Positions 36,586 to 46,084 of a stretch of 64,000 nt of DNA are shown in pieces (the first letter of the stretch is position 1; every line of letters begins with the position of its first letter). Made by a program: the position numbers and the translations under genes. Where the stretch lies: the NCBI RefSeq assembly GCF_030811095.1, contig NZ_JAUSQL010000001.1, positions 2,046,001 to 2,110,000 of the forward strand, read 5' to 3'. Origin of the DNA: Trueperella abortisuis (GTDB taxonomy: Bacteria; Actinomycetota; Actinomycetes; Actinomycetales; Actinomycetaceae). The notes under the pieces were generated by a model. It had not been told where the DNA came from and searched no databases. It saw only the letters and a list, made by a program, of their open reading frames with translations.

Positions 36586-37886
36586 CACGCCACCTCTCCC
36601 ACACGAACCTTGCCCGTCACGGCATCATTAATAACCTGCTTGCGATACCTACCCAAAAGCTCAATCTGCCTGTTAATGCCCTCTATAGTCGAATCAATTA
36701 CCTGAGTTTCTTTTTCCAGATATGCCACAATTGCGGCTTGCTCGCTCATAGGCGGAGAGAAAAACGGAATCGAGCGGAGTGCAGACATTTTAAAATCCCA
36801 TTGATCAGTTCTGATCCCATAGGAGTCCCTGCCAAAAAAGGGGATGTACGCGTCCGATCTGATCGCCCAGTTGAAGAATTCTGGATTAGGGTGATTTAGA
36901 TCAAACACGTAATACGCGGGACTTACGATTCCATCTAGTCTAGAGATGCCGTAAGAACCTCGCCATGCCTTCATTTTATTCATGGCAAACTGCCCGCGAT
37001 CTACGGCTAAGTATGCGCTAAGGTTGTCCGGGAGCCTATTGTGATTATCCGGAGATCCCTCTGTTTCTCGATCCACAACTCCGTTTACTCGCTCTACTGA
37101 CAGCACTCGGCGCTTAGGTTTGTTCTTGACACTTACTCTGCGAAGCATACTCTTGAGAGAGGCTTCCGCCCAGTGCGAGGGAATATCACCGATCCATTCG
37201 ATGCCGCTATCTTTCATGGGCGCGTCAGGATCCAGGCCGCGAGTCACCGTACGTGCAATCAACTCACGCCGATACCGCTCCAACAGCACCACCTGGCGCG
37301 ACAGCTTTTCGATGAGGGCGTCAATCTCGGCAGTCTTCTGGTCCAAATAATGCACGATTAGTTGCTGCTCATGGAGTGGAGGCTGAAGAATTGTGACGTC
37401 ATTGAAAATACGCTGTGTGATGCTGTAGACCTTTACCCCCTGAACTGACCGCTGGATCTGTTGACGCCAGCTGGGCGAGATCATCTGATAGGCTATGTAC
37501 TTGTGGCGGAATCCTGAATTCGGTCGTGCGATAAGCGCGTGATATCCGGCATAGAGGGTGTTGCCGCCTGCAGCGCGAACCATGTTCCCCGCGCCTTCGG
37601 TGTCCTCGCTTGTGTCGGCAAAGACGATGTCTCCTTTTTCTAGGAGAGCGCGTCCTAGTTGTGCCTCCTTGACCAATTCTTTTGGAATATAACGAATATG
37701 CTGGTCGGAAATGCGAACGCCGGGATTATCTTTGGCGTGTATCTGTCCGTAATTAATCACGGGTAGTCCGTGATCACTGAGGTCCTGCTTCTTTATGTCA
37801 AGACCACGAGAAAACCTATAAGCTTTCGAGAATCTTACAAGATTCCAATTGTCTGGAACTCTATCCACCCAGTCCTTTCCACTCAT
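36585..37886 (-). CDS. hsdS: Type I restriction specificity subunit
   Basis: Sequence-recognition subunit shared by the methylase and nuclease complexes. The 433 residues contain two target-recognition domains, each followed by a conserved coiled coil: PPLHEQQLIVHYLDQKTAEI around residue 170 and SPPMSEQAAIVAYLEKETQV around 385. The two half-proteins are clearly homologous, as is normal. Its start overlaps the hsdM stop (TAATG) and its stop overlaps hsdR, giving tight stoichiometric coupling. The target sequence cannot be predicted here. Confidence 0.95.
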   Translation of the reverse strand: MSGKDWVDRVPDNWNLVRFSKAYRFSRGLDIKKQDLSDHGLPVINYGQIHAKDNPGVRISDQHIRYIPKELVKEAQLGRALLEKGDIVFADTSEDTEGAGNMVRAAGGNTLYAGYHALIARPNSGFRHKYIAYQMISPSWRQQIQRSVQGVKVYSITQRIFNDVTILQPPLHEQQLIVHYLDQKTAEIDALIEKLSRQVVLLERYRRELIARTVTRGLDPDAPMKDSGIEWIGDIPSHWAEASLKSMLRRVSVKNKPKRRVLSVERVNGVVDRETEGSPDNHNRLPDNLSAYLAVDRGQFAMNKMKAWRGSYGISRLDGIVSPAYYVFDLNHPNPEFFNWAIRSDAYIPFFGRDSYGIRTDQWDFKMSALRSIPFFSPPMSEQAAIVAYLEKETQVIDSTIEGINRQIELLGRYRKQVINDAVTGKVRVGEVA

Positions 37887-39955
37887 TACTTCACCTGCTC
37901 TTGGAAGAGTTTGGCGATGTCCGCTTGGATGCTCGCGGAGAGGGCTTGTATTTCGGCGAGGGTCTCGGTTGGGTCGCCGAGTTCTTCGTATTTGTAGAAG
38001 TAGCGGGTAAAGGGGATCTCGTATCCGATCTTAGTTTTGTCGGGGTCGATCCATGCGTCGGGGGCATAGGGGATCACTTCGCGCTGGAAGTATGCCTCGA
38101 TATCCTCTCGGAGCGAGATCTGCTCGGTATCGCGCAGGTCCGGATCGGGTTCCGGGTTGCCTTTCGTATCAAGGCAGATGTCAGCGTCCGGGTTCTTTAC
38201 GCCGAGTTCTGCCACGATCTTGCGCAACACCGCAATACTGATCTTCTGGCCGCGCTCCTTGATGCCTTTACGGAGCAAGTCGGTGAACTCGTCTCGGTTG
38301 AGGTATATCTTCTCAGGGTCGAGCCCAGCTAGCGTATCAAGGATCGCGCGCTGGAGCCGTTGTCCTTCTTGGATCTGTTCGCTTCGGGCGGGCTCGGTTT
38401 TCTTCTTCGAGGTTGCAAGATCCGTGAAGACCTTTGTCTGCTGGAGCTGGTCGAGGGCTTCTGTGGTGGTTTGGAAGCTCAACCTTAGCGGGCGTTCCAC
38501 GACAACCTCATGGTAAGCAAAGTCTTCGGTGTCGAAGATCTTTGACTCTTCGGTTTCTTGGAACGCGCCGTAGATGCGGGTGATGTCCGCGATGTGCGCG
38601 GGCGTGAGCTCCTTACGCTTTTCACCCAAGGGCTTACGCATCCGCTGAAAGTAACTGGTCGCGTCGATCAGTTGCACCTTGTTCTTGCGGCGACGTTCCT
38701 TCTTATTTGAAAGAACCCAAATGTAGGTGAGGATGCCGGTGTTGTAGAACATCTGATCCGGTAGAGCGATGATCGCTTCCAACCAGTCATTTTCAAGGAT
38801 CCAGCGGCGGATCTCAGATTCGCCCTGCCCGGCTCCACCTGTGAAGAGGGGCGATCCATTGAATACGATGCCAATCCGTGTGCCAGGAGCATTCACGAGG
38901 TCCTGTGGATCGTAGGGCTTCATCTTCGAGATCATGTGCTGCAAGAAAAGAAACGAGCCGTCTGAAACACGAGGCGTTCCAGCGCCGAAGCGACCCTGGT
39001 ACCCCTTTCGTTCAGCTTCTTCATGAATCGGGCCAGCGTACTTCTTCCAATTCACACCAAAAGGTGGATTGCACAGCATGTAGTCAAAGTGGAGGCCCGC
39101 CGTCTGGTCATTGGTGAGCGAGTTGCCAAAGTAGATGCGTTCCTGGCTTTCGCCCTTGATCATGATGTCCGACTTCGCCACCGCATACGTCTGCGGGTTG
39201 AGCTCTTGCCCGTAGACCTCGAGGCGGGCAGTGTCATTCAGATCCTCAACATGCTGCGCAGCGATCGAGAGCATTCCGCCGGTGCCGACCCCGGGGTCAT
39301 ACAGCGACGCCATAGCACCGTCTGCACAAAGCCGGTTGATGTCTTCTTCTGGATTAAAGAGAAGATTGACCATCAAGCTTATGACTTCGCGCGGGGTGAA
39401 GTGTTCACCAGCGGTTTCATTTGACAGTTCGGAGAATCGGCGGATGAGCTCTTCGAAGATGTAGCCCATCTGGTCGTTACTGACTACGTCGGGGTGAAGG
39501 TTAACCTTTGAGGACGTGAACTCGCTGAGCACCTGATACAGCAGGCCTGCTTTGTCGAGGCGTTCGATGACGTTGTAGAAGCTGTACGCCTCCATCACTT
39601 CACGCGCGGCAGGCGCGAACGCTTGCACGTAGTAACTCAAGTTCTGCTCAAGATTGTCCGGGTCATCCAACAAGGTCTTGAGCGTGAAGTTCGACGTATT
39701 CCAAAACGGGTAGCCCGTAGCCTTGACGTACTGCAGCTCCTTGATCTTGCTCGGAACTGAGGTGGCCTTGATATTCAGGACTGCTTGCTTCGTATCCACG
39801 AGAACGGAATCGAGTCGGGTCAGCACAGTGAAAGGCAACACGACGTCACCGTACTCGTGTTCCTTATAGTCGCCACGCAGAATCTCTGCGATGTTCCAAA
39901 TCAAAGCAACGTGGCTAGTAAGTCTGTCAGTGCTCACTCGGGTCGATTCCTTCAT
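37886..39955 (-). CDS. hsdM: Type I restriction methyltransferase subunit
   Basis: Adenine-specific DNA methyltransferase subunit. The 689-residue protein has the N-terminal HsdM helical domain and the AdoMet-binding region (HFTPREVISLMVNL, DPGVGTGGMLSIA). The catalytic motif NPPFGVNWKKY lies near residue 297. A long C-terminal extension of about 200 residues is present, as in larger HsdM proteins. The start at 39955 lies inside the upstream phd-like gene (29-nt overlap), so translation of the whole unit is probably linked. It appears intact. Confidence 0.95.
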   Translation of the reverse strand: MKESTRVSTDRLTSHVALIWNIAEILRGDYKEHEYGDVVLPFTVLTRLDSVLVDTKQAVLNIKATSVPSKIKELQYVKATGYPFWNTSNFTLKTLLDDPDNLEQNLSYYVQAFAPAAREVMEAYSFYNVIERLDKAGLLYQVLSEFTSSKVNLHPDVVSNDQMGYIFEELIRRFSELSNETAGEHFTPREVISLMVNLLFNPEEDINRLCADGAMASLYDPGVGTGGMLSIAAQHVEDLNDTARLEVYGQELNPQTYAVAKSDIMIKGESQERIYFGNSLTNDQTAGLHFDYMLCNPPFGVNWKKYAGPIHEEAERKGYQGRFGAGTPRVSDGSFLFLQHMISKMKPYDPQDLVNAPGTRIGIVFNGSPLFTGGAGQGESEIRRWILENDWLEAIIALPDQMFYNTGILTYIWVLSNKKERRRKNKVQLIDATSYFQRMRKPLGEKRKELTPAHIADITRIYGAFQETEESKIFDTEDFAYHEVVVERPLRLSFQTTTEALDQLQQTKVFTDLATSKKKTEPARSEQIQEGQRLQRAILDTLAGLDPEKIYLNRDEFTDLLRKGIKERGQKISIAVLRKIVAELGVKNPDADICLDTKGNPEPDPDLRDTEQISLREDIEAYFQREVIPYAPDAWIDPDKTKIGYEIPFTRYFYKYEELGDPTETLAEIQALSASIQADIAKLFQEQVK

Positions 39956-40133
39956 TCATCAGTCGCTCGTAGCGGTCGTTCGAGATCACCACGGCGATCG
40001 GTTTTCCGTAGCGCAGAACGTAAGCAGGCTCGTCCTTGTCTGAGACCTCCTTGATCAGGCGCGATGCCTGACCACGCGAAAGATCACCGATGTTGATGTG
40101 ACGCATCGGAACCTTGCGCTTCTTGGTCGCCAT
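39927..40133 (-). CDS. Phd/YefM-type antitoxin-like protein at the head of the hsd operon
   Basis: 68-residue protein with the Phd fold pattern: MRHINIGDLSRGQASRLIKE, then the central PAYVLRYGKPIAVVISNDRYERLM. In ordinary modules this family binds DNA through the N-terminus and a toxin through the C-terminus. No toxin gene is next to it; instead it overlaps hsdM by 29 nt. The ATG at 40133 follows AAGGGAGA. Two copies of a TACATGTA-centred palindrome lie ~80-110 bp upstream. The likely role is a transcription regulator of the restriction operon; this is inference from arrangement. Confidence 0.75.
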   Translation of the reverse strand: MATKKRKVPMRHINIGDLSRGQASRLIKEVSDKDEPAYVLRYGKPIAVVISNDRYERLMNEGIDPSEH

Positions 40134-40210
40134 GAGTCTCCCTTTCGTTCTTACGGACCACCTCAAGTCTCCCACACAAGCTGGGGTCATGGACGGAAAA
40201 ACGCGGCATC

Positions 40211-40245
40211 TTTACATGTAGATTACGACCAATAGTTACATGTAA
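40211..40245. promoter_or_regulatory. Twin palindromes upstream of phd-hsdMSR
   Basis: TTTACATGTA at 40211-40220 and TTACATGTAA at 40236-40245, about 25 bp between centres (close to two helical turns and a half). They are placed as operators for the Phd-like protein. The stretch from here to the hsdM remnant has no gene. Confidence 0.5.
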
Positions 40246-40451
40246 ATATGGATGAGAATCTGCGGATTTGACTGTCGAGTAGGTGAACGACCTACAATGA
40301 CAAGTTCAACTCACGCCCCCTCAACCTGAACTCGCCAACGCAGGGCGCACTCCGCACCCCCTGCTCGGTTGGCGACGCTGCACGTCAGCGCGGAACGGCT
40401 CATGGAAGCACACGGACGCTGCGCGTTGAGCGCGACAACCCGCACCAGAAA

Positions 40452-40478
40452 CAAGAAAACCCCTGTTCAACAGGGGTT
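40452..40478 (-). terminator. Rho-independent terminator at the hsdM remnant
   Basis: On the minus strand AACCCCTG, a 5-nt loop, CAGGGGTT and then TTCTTG: a classic stem with T-rich tail that overlaps the stop codon of the truncated hsdM. Confidence 0.85.
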
Positions 40479-41146
40479 AGGCGGCAACGGCGAGTCTTAT
40501 CAAATCCGCGGTCTTCGGCTCGAGCACGCGGCCTTGGTAGGGTTGCAGCATTTCGACCAGGGTTTGTACCACGCTTCGCGGGGTGTAGAACGCACCGCCC
40601 TCTTTGCCGGTCTCTTTGCCTGCGAATTGGCCGAGGAAGTATTCGTAGACTGAGCCGAGGACGTCGTCGGAGCCGTGGTCGGCATCCATGCCAAACCCGA
40701 TGGTACCAATGAGATCAACCAGCCCGCCGAGGCGCTTCTTGTCGAGCCCTTCCCTGCCGTAGTTGCGTGGTAGCACACCGCGCAGGCTGGAGTTCTCACG
40801 TTCGATCAGCTGCATCGCTTGGTCAATGAGCTGGCCGATCTCGGGCTGCTTAGCTTTGGGCTTGCAGTTCACTCCAGCGTGCACCTTCGGGCACCCAGAA
40901 CACGTTGTGGCCGGTGTACTCGTCACGGTCTTCGAGAAAGTCATCGAACTGGCTCTCGTCGATGCCGTCGGCGGCGAGCTCATCCTTGAGCGTGGCGCGT
41001 CGTTCCTCGAACCGGTCGGACACGTATTTGAGGAACACAAGGCCAAGCACCACGTGCTTGTATTCGGACGGCTCTTGGTTGCCGCGTAGTTTGTCGGCCG
41101 CGTCCCATAGTGTTTGCTCTAGAGTTTTCTTGCTCTTAGCGGCCAT
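40477..41146 (-). pseudogene. Second hsdM-like gene, frameshifted and truncated
   Basis: The N-terminal frame (41146 down to about 40855) reads KTLEQTLWDAADKLRG and HVVLGLVFLKYVSDRFEERR, clearly HsdM. The homology then continues in another frame with MQLIERENSSLRGVLPRNYG and GKEGGAFYTPRSVVQTLVEM. The protein breaks off at GRVLEP, exactly where the AdoMet-binding DPCCGSGG motif should follow. It ends in an unrelated tail, KTADLIRLAVAA, over a terminator. About two thirds of the gene is missing. It differs from the intact hsdM and so is a relic of another type I system. Confidence 0.8.
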
Positions 41147-41164
41147 TCGCTACTCCTTGCCGGA

Positions 41165-41310
41165 CTGGGGACTGCTGCTGGTTCGGTTAACGATTTTCCT
41201 TCTGATTCTAGGCCGCGGGTGACACAGCTTGGTTCCATGATTGTTTCATATTCCGTAGGTGTCAATTCTCCAAAGCCCATTGACGTTTCCTCCGGTAGGT
41301 TCTTGCGGTC
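41165..41310 (-). mobile_element. Possible 3' fragment of an IS3-type orfB
   Basis: On the minus strand a reading segment NLPEETSMGFGELTPTEYET resembles the C-terminal end of IS3-family OrfB proteins. It is short, lacks catalytic residues and continues without a stop, so the call is weak. The + strand stretch 41360-41570 has an open frame I do not recognise. Confidence 0.25.
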
Positions 41311-41501
41311 AATGCACTGCTATGAGGGAGTGTGTTAGCTATGGGAAGGAGTGATCCGGAATCGTCATCGACGAACCCCAAGACTCTGGTTTTACTGTCG
41401 CGGACGCCTGCCACCTCATGTCCACCCCGCCAACCAGGGCAGCGGGTCTACTCCTAGACGCGGACGGCTACAAATGCGCCTATTACCGCAAAGATTTGCG
41501 T

Positions 41502-41909
41502 TCAGAAGGAACAATTCCAGCCGGCGGGTATCCCCAAACCGGTGGGATTGACAAGCGGGTTAATTAAAAAGTCGTTGCGGATGAGGCTAGTGATTTTAGC
41601 TGGCCAGGTTGTTCCAGGCGAGGTAACTCGGATGAGGCTAGACATGACGGTGAGCACGCCGAACACCTGCCCGCTTTGTCCTTCAGGGAGTGCGGAAAAT
41701 TGCGGCTGTGTCCGTAGCGCCGCGGTGGGTGCTGGCGCGAACGATTTGTTCCATAGCCTGGCGTGGTGTGCGCAGTGGTTCCGTACGATGGTGAGCTGTT
41801 CCATCCACCGTACGAGCGGTGATTGGAGTTTGGCTTTGCGTTGCTGGTTCTTCGACAAAGCCCCTAAGTCGATCACGAATCCCAAGTCCTCGGCAATGAC
41901 GCGCTGATC
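41502..41909 (-). pseudogene. Abi (AbiD/F, Abi_2) abortive-infection protein, both ends lost
   Basis: The surviving ~135 codons carry the family's C-terminal signature: VRWMEQLTIVRNHCAHHARLWNK, with the RNxxAHxxR/HxRxWN core that resembles HEPN motifs. A later ALGIPAGW-like segment is also present. The 5' side is cut by IS256 element 2 at 41910, with the reading frame running straight into the IS. The last residues after GIPAGW are replaced. Such proteins act as RNA-targeting phage-exclusion toxins in Firmicutes and Actinobacteria. Non-functional here. Confidence 0.7.
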
Positions 41910-43354
41910 GAGCTTGTCAAGTTTGTTGTGTATAAGGGGTTGGTTTTACAGGTAGGGGTTCATGCGGTCGGGGTAGGCCGCGGCCAGTTGGGCCAGGGCC
42001 TGTTTCCAGTTTGTTGTCACCTGCCCTTCGATCAGTCGGCCGCCGCCTTTACGCTCAGTAGCGGCTTTGCCTTTGTCCTTGGCTCGTTGACGAGCCCGGG
42101 TGTCTTCGATGTCGCAAATGGCTAGCCATAACAGCTTGAGACCCGCATCGTCGTTAGGGAACTGGGAGCGATTCTTCGTCACCTTACGCAGCTGGTAGTT
42201 CAGTGACTCGATAGCGTTGGTGGTGTAGATGACCTTGCGTAGGGCTGGCGGGAACTGCAAGAACGCCGGTGTTGCGCTCCCAGGCATTTTCCCAGGTCGC
42301 TACCGCCGAGGGGTACTTCTGGCCCAGGTTGGAGGCAGCGAACTTCTCCAGCGCGGCCCGGGCTGCCTGCTCGCTGGCGGCGGTGTAGATCGTCTTCAAG
42401 GACGCTGAGACGGCCTTGCGATCTTGGTAGGCCACGAAGTACTTCGCGGCCCGGATCAGGTGGACCACGCAGGTTTGGACCAAGGAATGAGGCCAGGTGG
42501 CCTCGATAGCCTCAGGCAGGCCCACCAGGCCATCACAGCACACGATGAGCACGTCTTGCACGTCCCGGTTGGCCAGCTCGGAGCACACGGTCGCCCAAAA
42601 CGAGGACCCCTCGTTGTCTTGGACCCAGATGCCCAAGACGTGCTTGATGCCCTCGATGTCGACCCCGACCGCGATATGAGCCGCCTTCGAGCGCACTCTG
42701 CCTTGGTCGCGGACCTTGACCCGGATCGCATCGAGATAGATCACCGGGTAGAACTCCTCCAAGGGCCGATCCTGCCAGGTCGCAACCGAGTTTTGAACCG
42801 CGTCGGTGATCTTGGAGATCGTCTCATGGGACAGCTCCGTGCCGATCGTCTTAGCCAGGTGGTGCTGGATGTCTGGCACGCTCATCCCGCCGGCATACAA
42901 GCTGATGATCATCTGATCGAGCCCGCCTAGGCGCCGTGAGCCTTTCGGGACCAGCCTGGGGGTGAAGGACCCTTCACGGTCACGGGCAATAGTCAGCTCG
43001 ATATCGCCAACCTCGCTGGCCACGGTCTTGGTATACGACCCGTTACGGGCGTTCACTGGCCGGTCAGATTCGGCCTTGGCTTGCCGGTCATGGGGCTTAT
43101 AGCCCAGGTGGGAGGTCATCTCGGCTTGCAAGCCGCGCTCAAGGGCATCCTTGATCAGGGCAGGAAGCATGCCCCCATCACCGGTGAGCTCGATATCGCC
43201 TGAGTCAATCCGGGCAAAGAGCTCATCCAACGCACCACTGGCCTTCAACTCAGCAACAACATCGCCACCAACAGGGCCGGTCTTCTCATCAACTGTCATG
43301 GTCATAATCGAATCCTTTCATCAGATCCTCATACACAAACCATTTGACACCCTC
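41910..43354 (-). mobile_element. IS256-family element 2
   Basis: Ends pair imperfectly over about 28 bp: the low end starts GAGCTTGTCAAGTTTG, the high end (read inward) GAGGGTGTCAAATGG, and both run into GTGTAT.AGG. One transposase gene fills it, with a frameshift. The low end lies in the Abi remnant; the high end abuts an inverted partial copy of the same element. Confidence 0.75.
41946..43305 (-). pseudogene. IS256-family transposase with a one-base frameshift
   Basis: From ATG 43305 (GAAAGGA upstream) the frame encodes the catalytic domain: YPVIYLDAIRVKVRDQG (first D) and VLIVCCDGLVGLPEAIEA (second D). Near 42265 an extra base (ACCGGCGTT where ACCGCGTTC would keep frame) shifts reading. 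The C-terminal part, ALRKVIYTTNAIESLNYQLR with the third acidic residue, is found in another frame and ends at 41946. The product of the first frame would lack this Glu. The same shift is present in the inverted partial copy, so it predates the duplication. Confidence 0.85.
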
Positions 43355-43797
43355 GCTGGAAAAGTTCGCTGCCTCCAACCTGGGCCAGAAGTACCCCTCG
43401 GCGGTAGCGACCTGGGAAAATGCCTGGGAGCGCAACACCGGCGTTCTTGCAGTTCCCGCCAGCCCTACGCAAGGTCATCTACACCACCAACGCTATCGAG
43501 TCACTGAACTACCAGCTGCGTAAGGTGACGAAGAATCGCTCCCAGTTCCCTAACGACGATGCGGGTCTCAAGCTGTTATGGCTAGCCATTTGCGACATCG
43601 AAGACACCCGGGCTCGTCAACGAGCCAAGGACAAAGGCAAAGCCGCTACTGAGCGTAAAGGCGGCGGCCGACTGATCGAAGGGCAGGTGACAACAAACTG
43701 GAAACAGGCCCTGGCCCAACTGGCCGCGGCCTACCCCGACCGCATGAACCCCTACCTGTAAAACCAACCCCTTATACACAACAAACTTGACAAGCTC
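43355..43797 (+). mobile_element. Inverted partial copy (3' 443 bp) of IS256 element 2
   Basis: This is the reverse complement of 41910-42352 with very few changes (one visible near its start). It includes the same C-terminal 113 codons and the same outer tip CAAGCTC (43791-43797). The two copies form a ~440-bp inverted repeat around a ~1-kb centre. Confidence 0.9.
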
Positions 43798-43973
43798 CAT
43801 CGTAATACCGTATCGCGAATCCCTGGGCTTGCCCGCCAGGCTCTGCTCAATCAAACTTCAACGAACCCAGAACAATCCCAAATGGCATCTGACAACTGCT
43901 GCAAAATACGAGACAATGTCTCCAGAGCTAAGTACCTCTGAGGTAACCAAAAAACCAGCTACAAAGGAGCATG

Positions 43974-45695
43974 ATGGCAGAACTGCATTTGCGGAAGATC
44001 AAGGCCAAGCTCAAGGAGCTTTATTCTGAGTTTTACGACCACTTGAATACAAACCTTCCCAAGGATTCTGAAGCCAGCATCTGGTCAAAACTGCTCGCAG
44101 GCCACGCTCTCCATCACTACGGAAATGCGCCCATTGAGAATCTGTCTGCGTTCGTGGTCGACGGGGTCCAGGACCGGGGAATCGACGCTGTGTACTACGA
44201 TGACGTAAACCACCAACTGACTTTCGTACAGTCAAAATGGAGTTCCGATGGTAGCGGCTCGCTGATCTCCGAAAAGGATGCCGGAGAGTTTGCAAATGGT
44301 ATCTCCGAAGCGATGACTGGTACTTTTCCCTCTAATGCGAATAAAGCACTGCTATCGCTGAACGAGATGTTCGAAAGAGCTAACACTGACTACGACATCA
44401 CAATCAAGCTCGTTATCATCTCAACCTCGACTAAGGAAATTCAATCAAACGCGCAAAAGCGAATTGAGGATGGACTCGTACGCGTCCTTGGAGAAGACTA
44501 TGAACTGGAGATAGCTAATCAGTCAAAGACATACCTGACTTTTTCTAACGAAGAAACCGGCAGAGGCGCAGCCTCCTTCGAACTCCTTCTTCACGATATC
44601 GGCGTTTTAGCCGAGCCATATTACGCCATTTATGGCTGGGCTACAGGTCGCGATATTGCTGATCTCGTTAACACAGAAGGAAAGAACATTTTCGCCCGCA
44701 ACATCCGAGGCGTATTAGGCAACACTCCAGTCAATGAGGATATCCGTCAAACTGTTATCGATGAACCTGAGAACTTTTGGTACTTCAATAACGGATTGAC
44801 CTTCTTGGCTGACGACGTGAAGGCACCACCACTACGTGACCGAGCGACCGCTAAGCTAAGAATCGACATGGGTTCGATTGTCAATGGCGCCCAGACTTCT
44901 TCGACTCTAGCTCGTCTTGGCGAGTCCGATCAATCTGATAAGTTAAATAACGTCCGCGTCCAGGTACGACTGATCAGTGCTAGAAACGCTGGAGAAGACA
45001 TCGATTTCCCCCGGCAGGTCACTCGCTTCAATAACAGCCAAAACGGCATGGGCGCAAAAGAATTTGTTTCACTGGATGATTTCCAGAAACAGCTCCAGAA
45101 GGAAATCGACGCGCAGTTCGGACGGAGCTATTACATCAGGTCTGGAACTGGCCCCTCCGATTTCGCAAATTCTAACGACTTTGACCTACAAACCGCGACA
45201 ATCGCCCTAACATGCGCAAGGCAGAATACTAACAATGTAGTGCGGGCAAAATCAGGAATTGGAGCATTATGGAAGGATGTAACGAAGCCTCCTTACACTG
45301 AGATTTTCGACCACTCCTCCACAACAGCACTAGCGTTAGTCAAGGCTGTCGATGCCTTCAAGGTGATCGAGACCTTCCTTCAGGGTCAAGCAGGATCGAC
45401 TGTGACAATCGATCGCGGAGGCCAACGACCACTCCGGCATGATAACGTTGCGCGCCATGGCAACAGGTTGTTCCAGCACGCAATCATGCGAAAAGGCCTA
45501 ATCTTCAACGAGCAGGTTTCTGAGAAGTCCAGCCGCGATTGGGTTAATGGTTTGGATTTTGAACGCCTTTTTTCGGTTTTTGCTGAACAGATCTACGCGA
45601 ACTACCCAGACGCTTACCTTGCCTACCTTTTCAAGAATCAGGAAAAGTGTTCAGTTCTGATCGAAGCTTTCGATAAGAATCAGGACCTGCTTTGA
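43974..45695 (+). CDS. AIPR-family phage-resistance protein
   Basis: 573-residue protein of the AIPR family, named for abortive-infection phage resistance. The central signature ARNIRGVLGNTPVNEDIRQT and ENFWYFNNGLTFLADDV (about residues 235-280) is diagnostic. The N-terminal part has a restriction-nuclease-like spacing: GIDAVYYDD followed after about ten residues by FVQSKWSSDG, resembling the D...(E/Q)xK of PD-(D/E)xK enzymes. No transmembrane segment is seen. ATG at 43974 is chosen over 43971 because AAAGGAG then has a workable 4-nt gap. GC content is visibly lower than in chromosomal neighbours, a sign of transfer. It stands alone beside the second IS256 element and may be a solitary defence gene. 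Confidence 0.8.
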   Translation: MAELHLRKIKAKLKELYSEFYDHLNTNLPKDSEASIWSKLLAGHALHHYGNAPIENLSAFVVDGVQDRGIDAVYYDDVNHQLTFVQSKWSSDGSGSLISEKDAGEFANGISEAMTGTFPSNANKALLSLNEMFERANTDYDITIKLVIISTSTKEIQSNAQKRIEDGLVRVLGEDYELEIANQSKTYLTFSNEETGRGAASFELLLHDIGVLAEPYYAIYGWATGRDIADLVNTEGKNIFARNIRGVLGNTPVNEDIRQTVIDEPENFWYFNNGLTFLADDVKAPPLRDRATAKLRIDMGSIVNGAQTSSTLARLGESDQSDKLNNVRVQVRLISARNAGEDIDFPRQVTRFNNSQNGMGAKEFVSLDDFQKQLQKEIDAQFGRSYYIRSGTGPSDFANSNDFDLQTATIALTCARQNTNNVVRAKSGIGALWKDVTKPPYTEIFDHSSTTALALVKAVDAFKVIETFLQGQAGSTVTIDRGGQRPLRHDNVARHGNRLFQHAIMRKGLIFNEQVSEKSSRDWVNGLDFERLFSVFAEQIYANYPDAYLAYLFKNQEKCSVLIEAFDKNQDLL

Positions 45696-45869
45696 CCAAA
45701 TGTCCCGAATCTTAACGACTTGGCGGCGCTATCCCACAAACGCACGAATCGACAGATCGTGAGGGAGTCTCACCATTCTGCTTCGTACTAGTTCAAGCTC
45801 TCCACCAACGGGTTGCACAGCCTCACCAATGCGATGCCTACGCCAAGCAAGGCGTATTACCCAGGGTGA
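45696..45869. other. Unassigned stretch between AIPR and the IS481 fragment
   Basis: A short minus-strand open frame (to a TAG at 45729) is cut by the IS481 fragment and matches nothing I recognise. No other feature seen. Confidence 0.3.
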
Positions 45870-46084
45870 TTGTGAACATTTGAGATAGGTGAAGAGCTCC
45901 GAGTCGAGGTTAGCCATAGTCCAACCTCGACTCGGAGGTCTTCATGACTTACACCAGTGCTCCCCTGACCCCGGCGGGGCGTCGTCGCCTTGCTGTGCTT
46001 ATCGTCAAGAACGGCTGGTCGTTGCGGCGTGCCCCAGAGCACTTTCACAAGGTCGCAAGACTCATCCAGAAATCCTGCGTCTAA
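45870..46084 (+). mobile_element. 5' fragment of an IS481-family element
   Basis: From ATG 45944 the 46-codon frame reads MTYTSAPLTPAGRRRLAVLI and NGWSLRRAPEHF, the start of IS481 transposases. It then diverges and stops at 46082-46084. The leader contains a perfect 15-bp inverted repeat CTCCGAGTCGAGGTT (45897-45911 with 45923-45937), and TGTGAACATTTGAGA at 45871 may be the element's tip. The catalytic domain is missing. Confidence 0.6.

Noticed and set aside
40477..40530. tmRNA tag region (frame ending LAVAA before a hairpin)
   Set aside because: The upstream sequence is plainly hsdM coding and no tRNA-like ends of a tmRNA are present; kept only as a low-interest remark.
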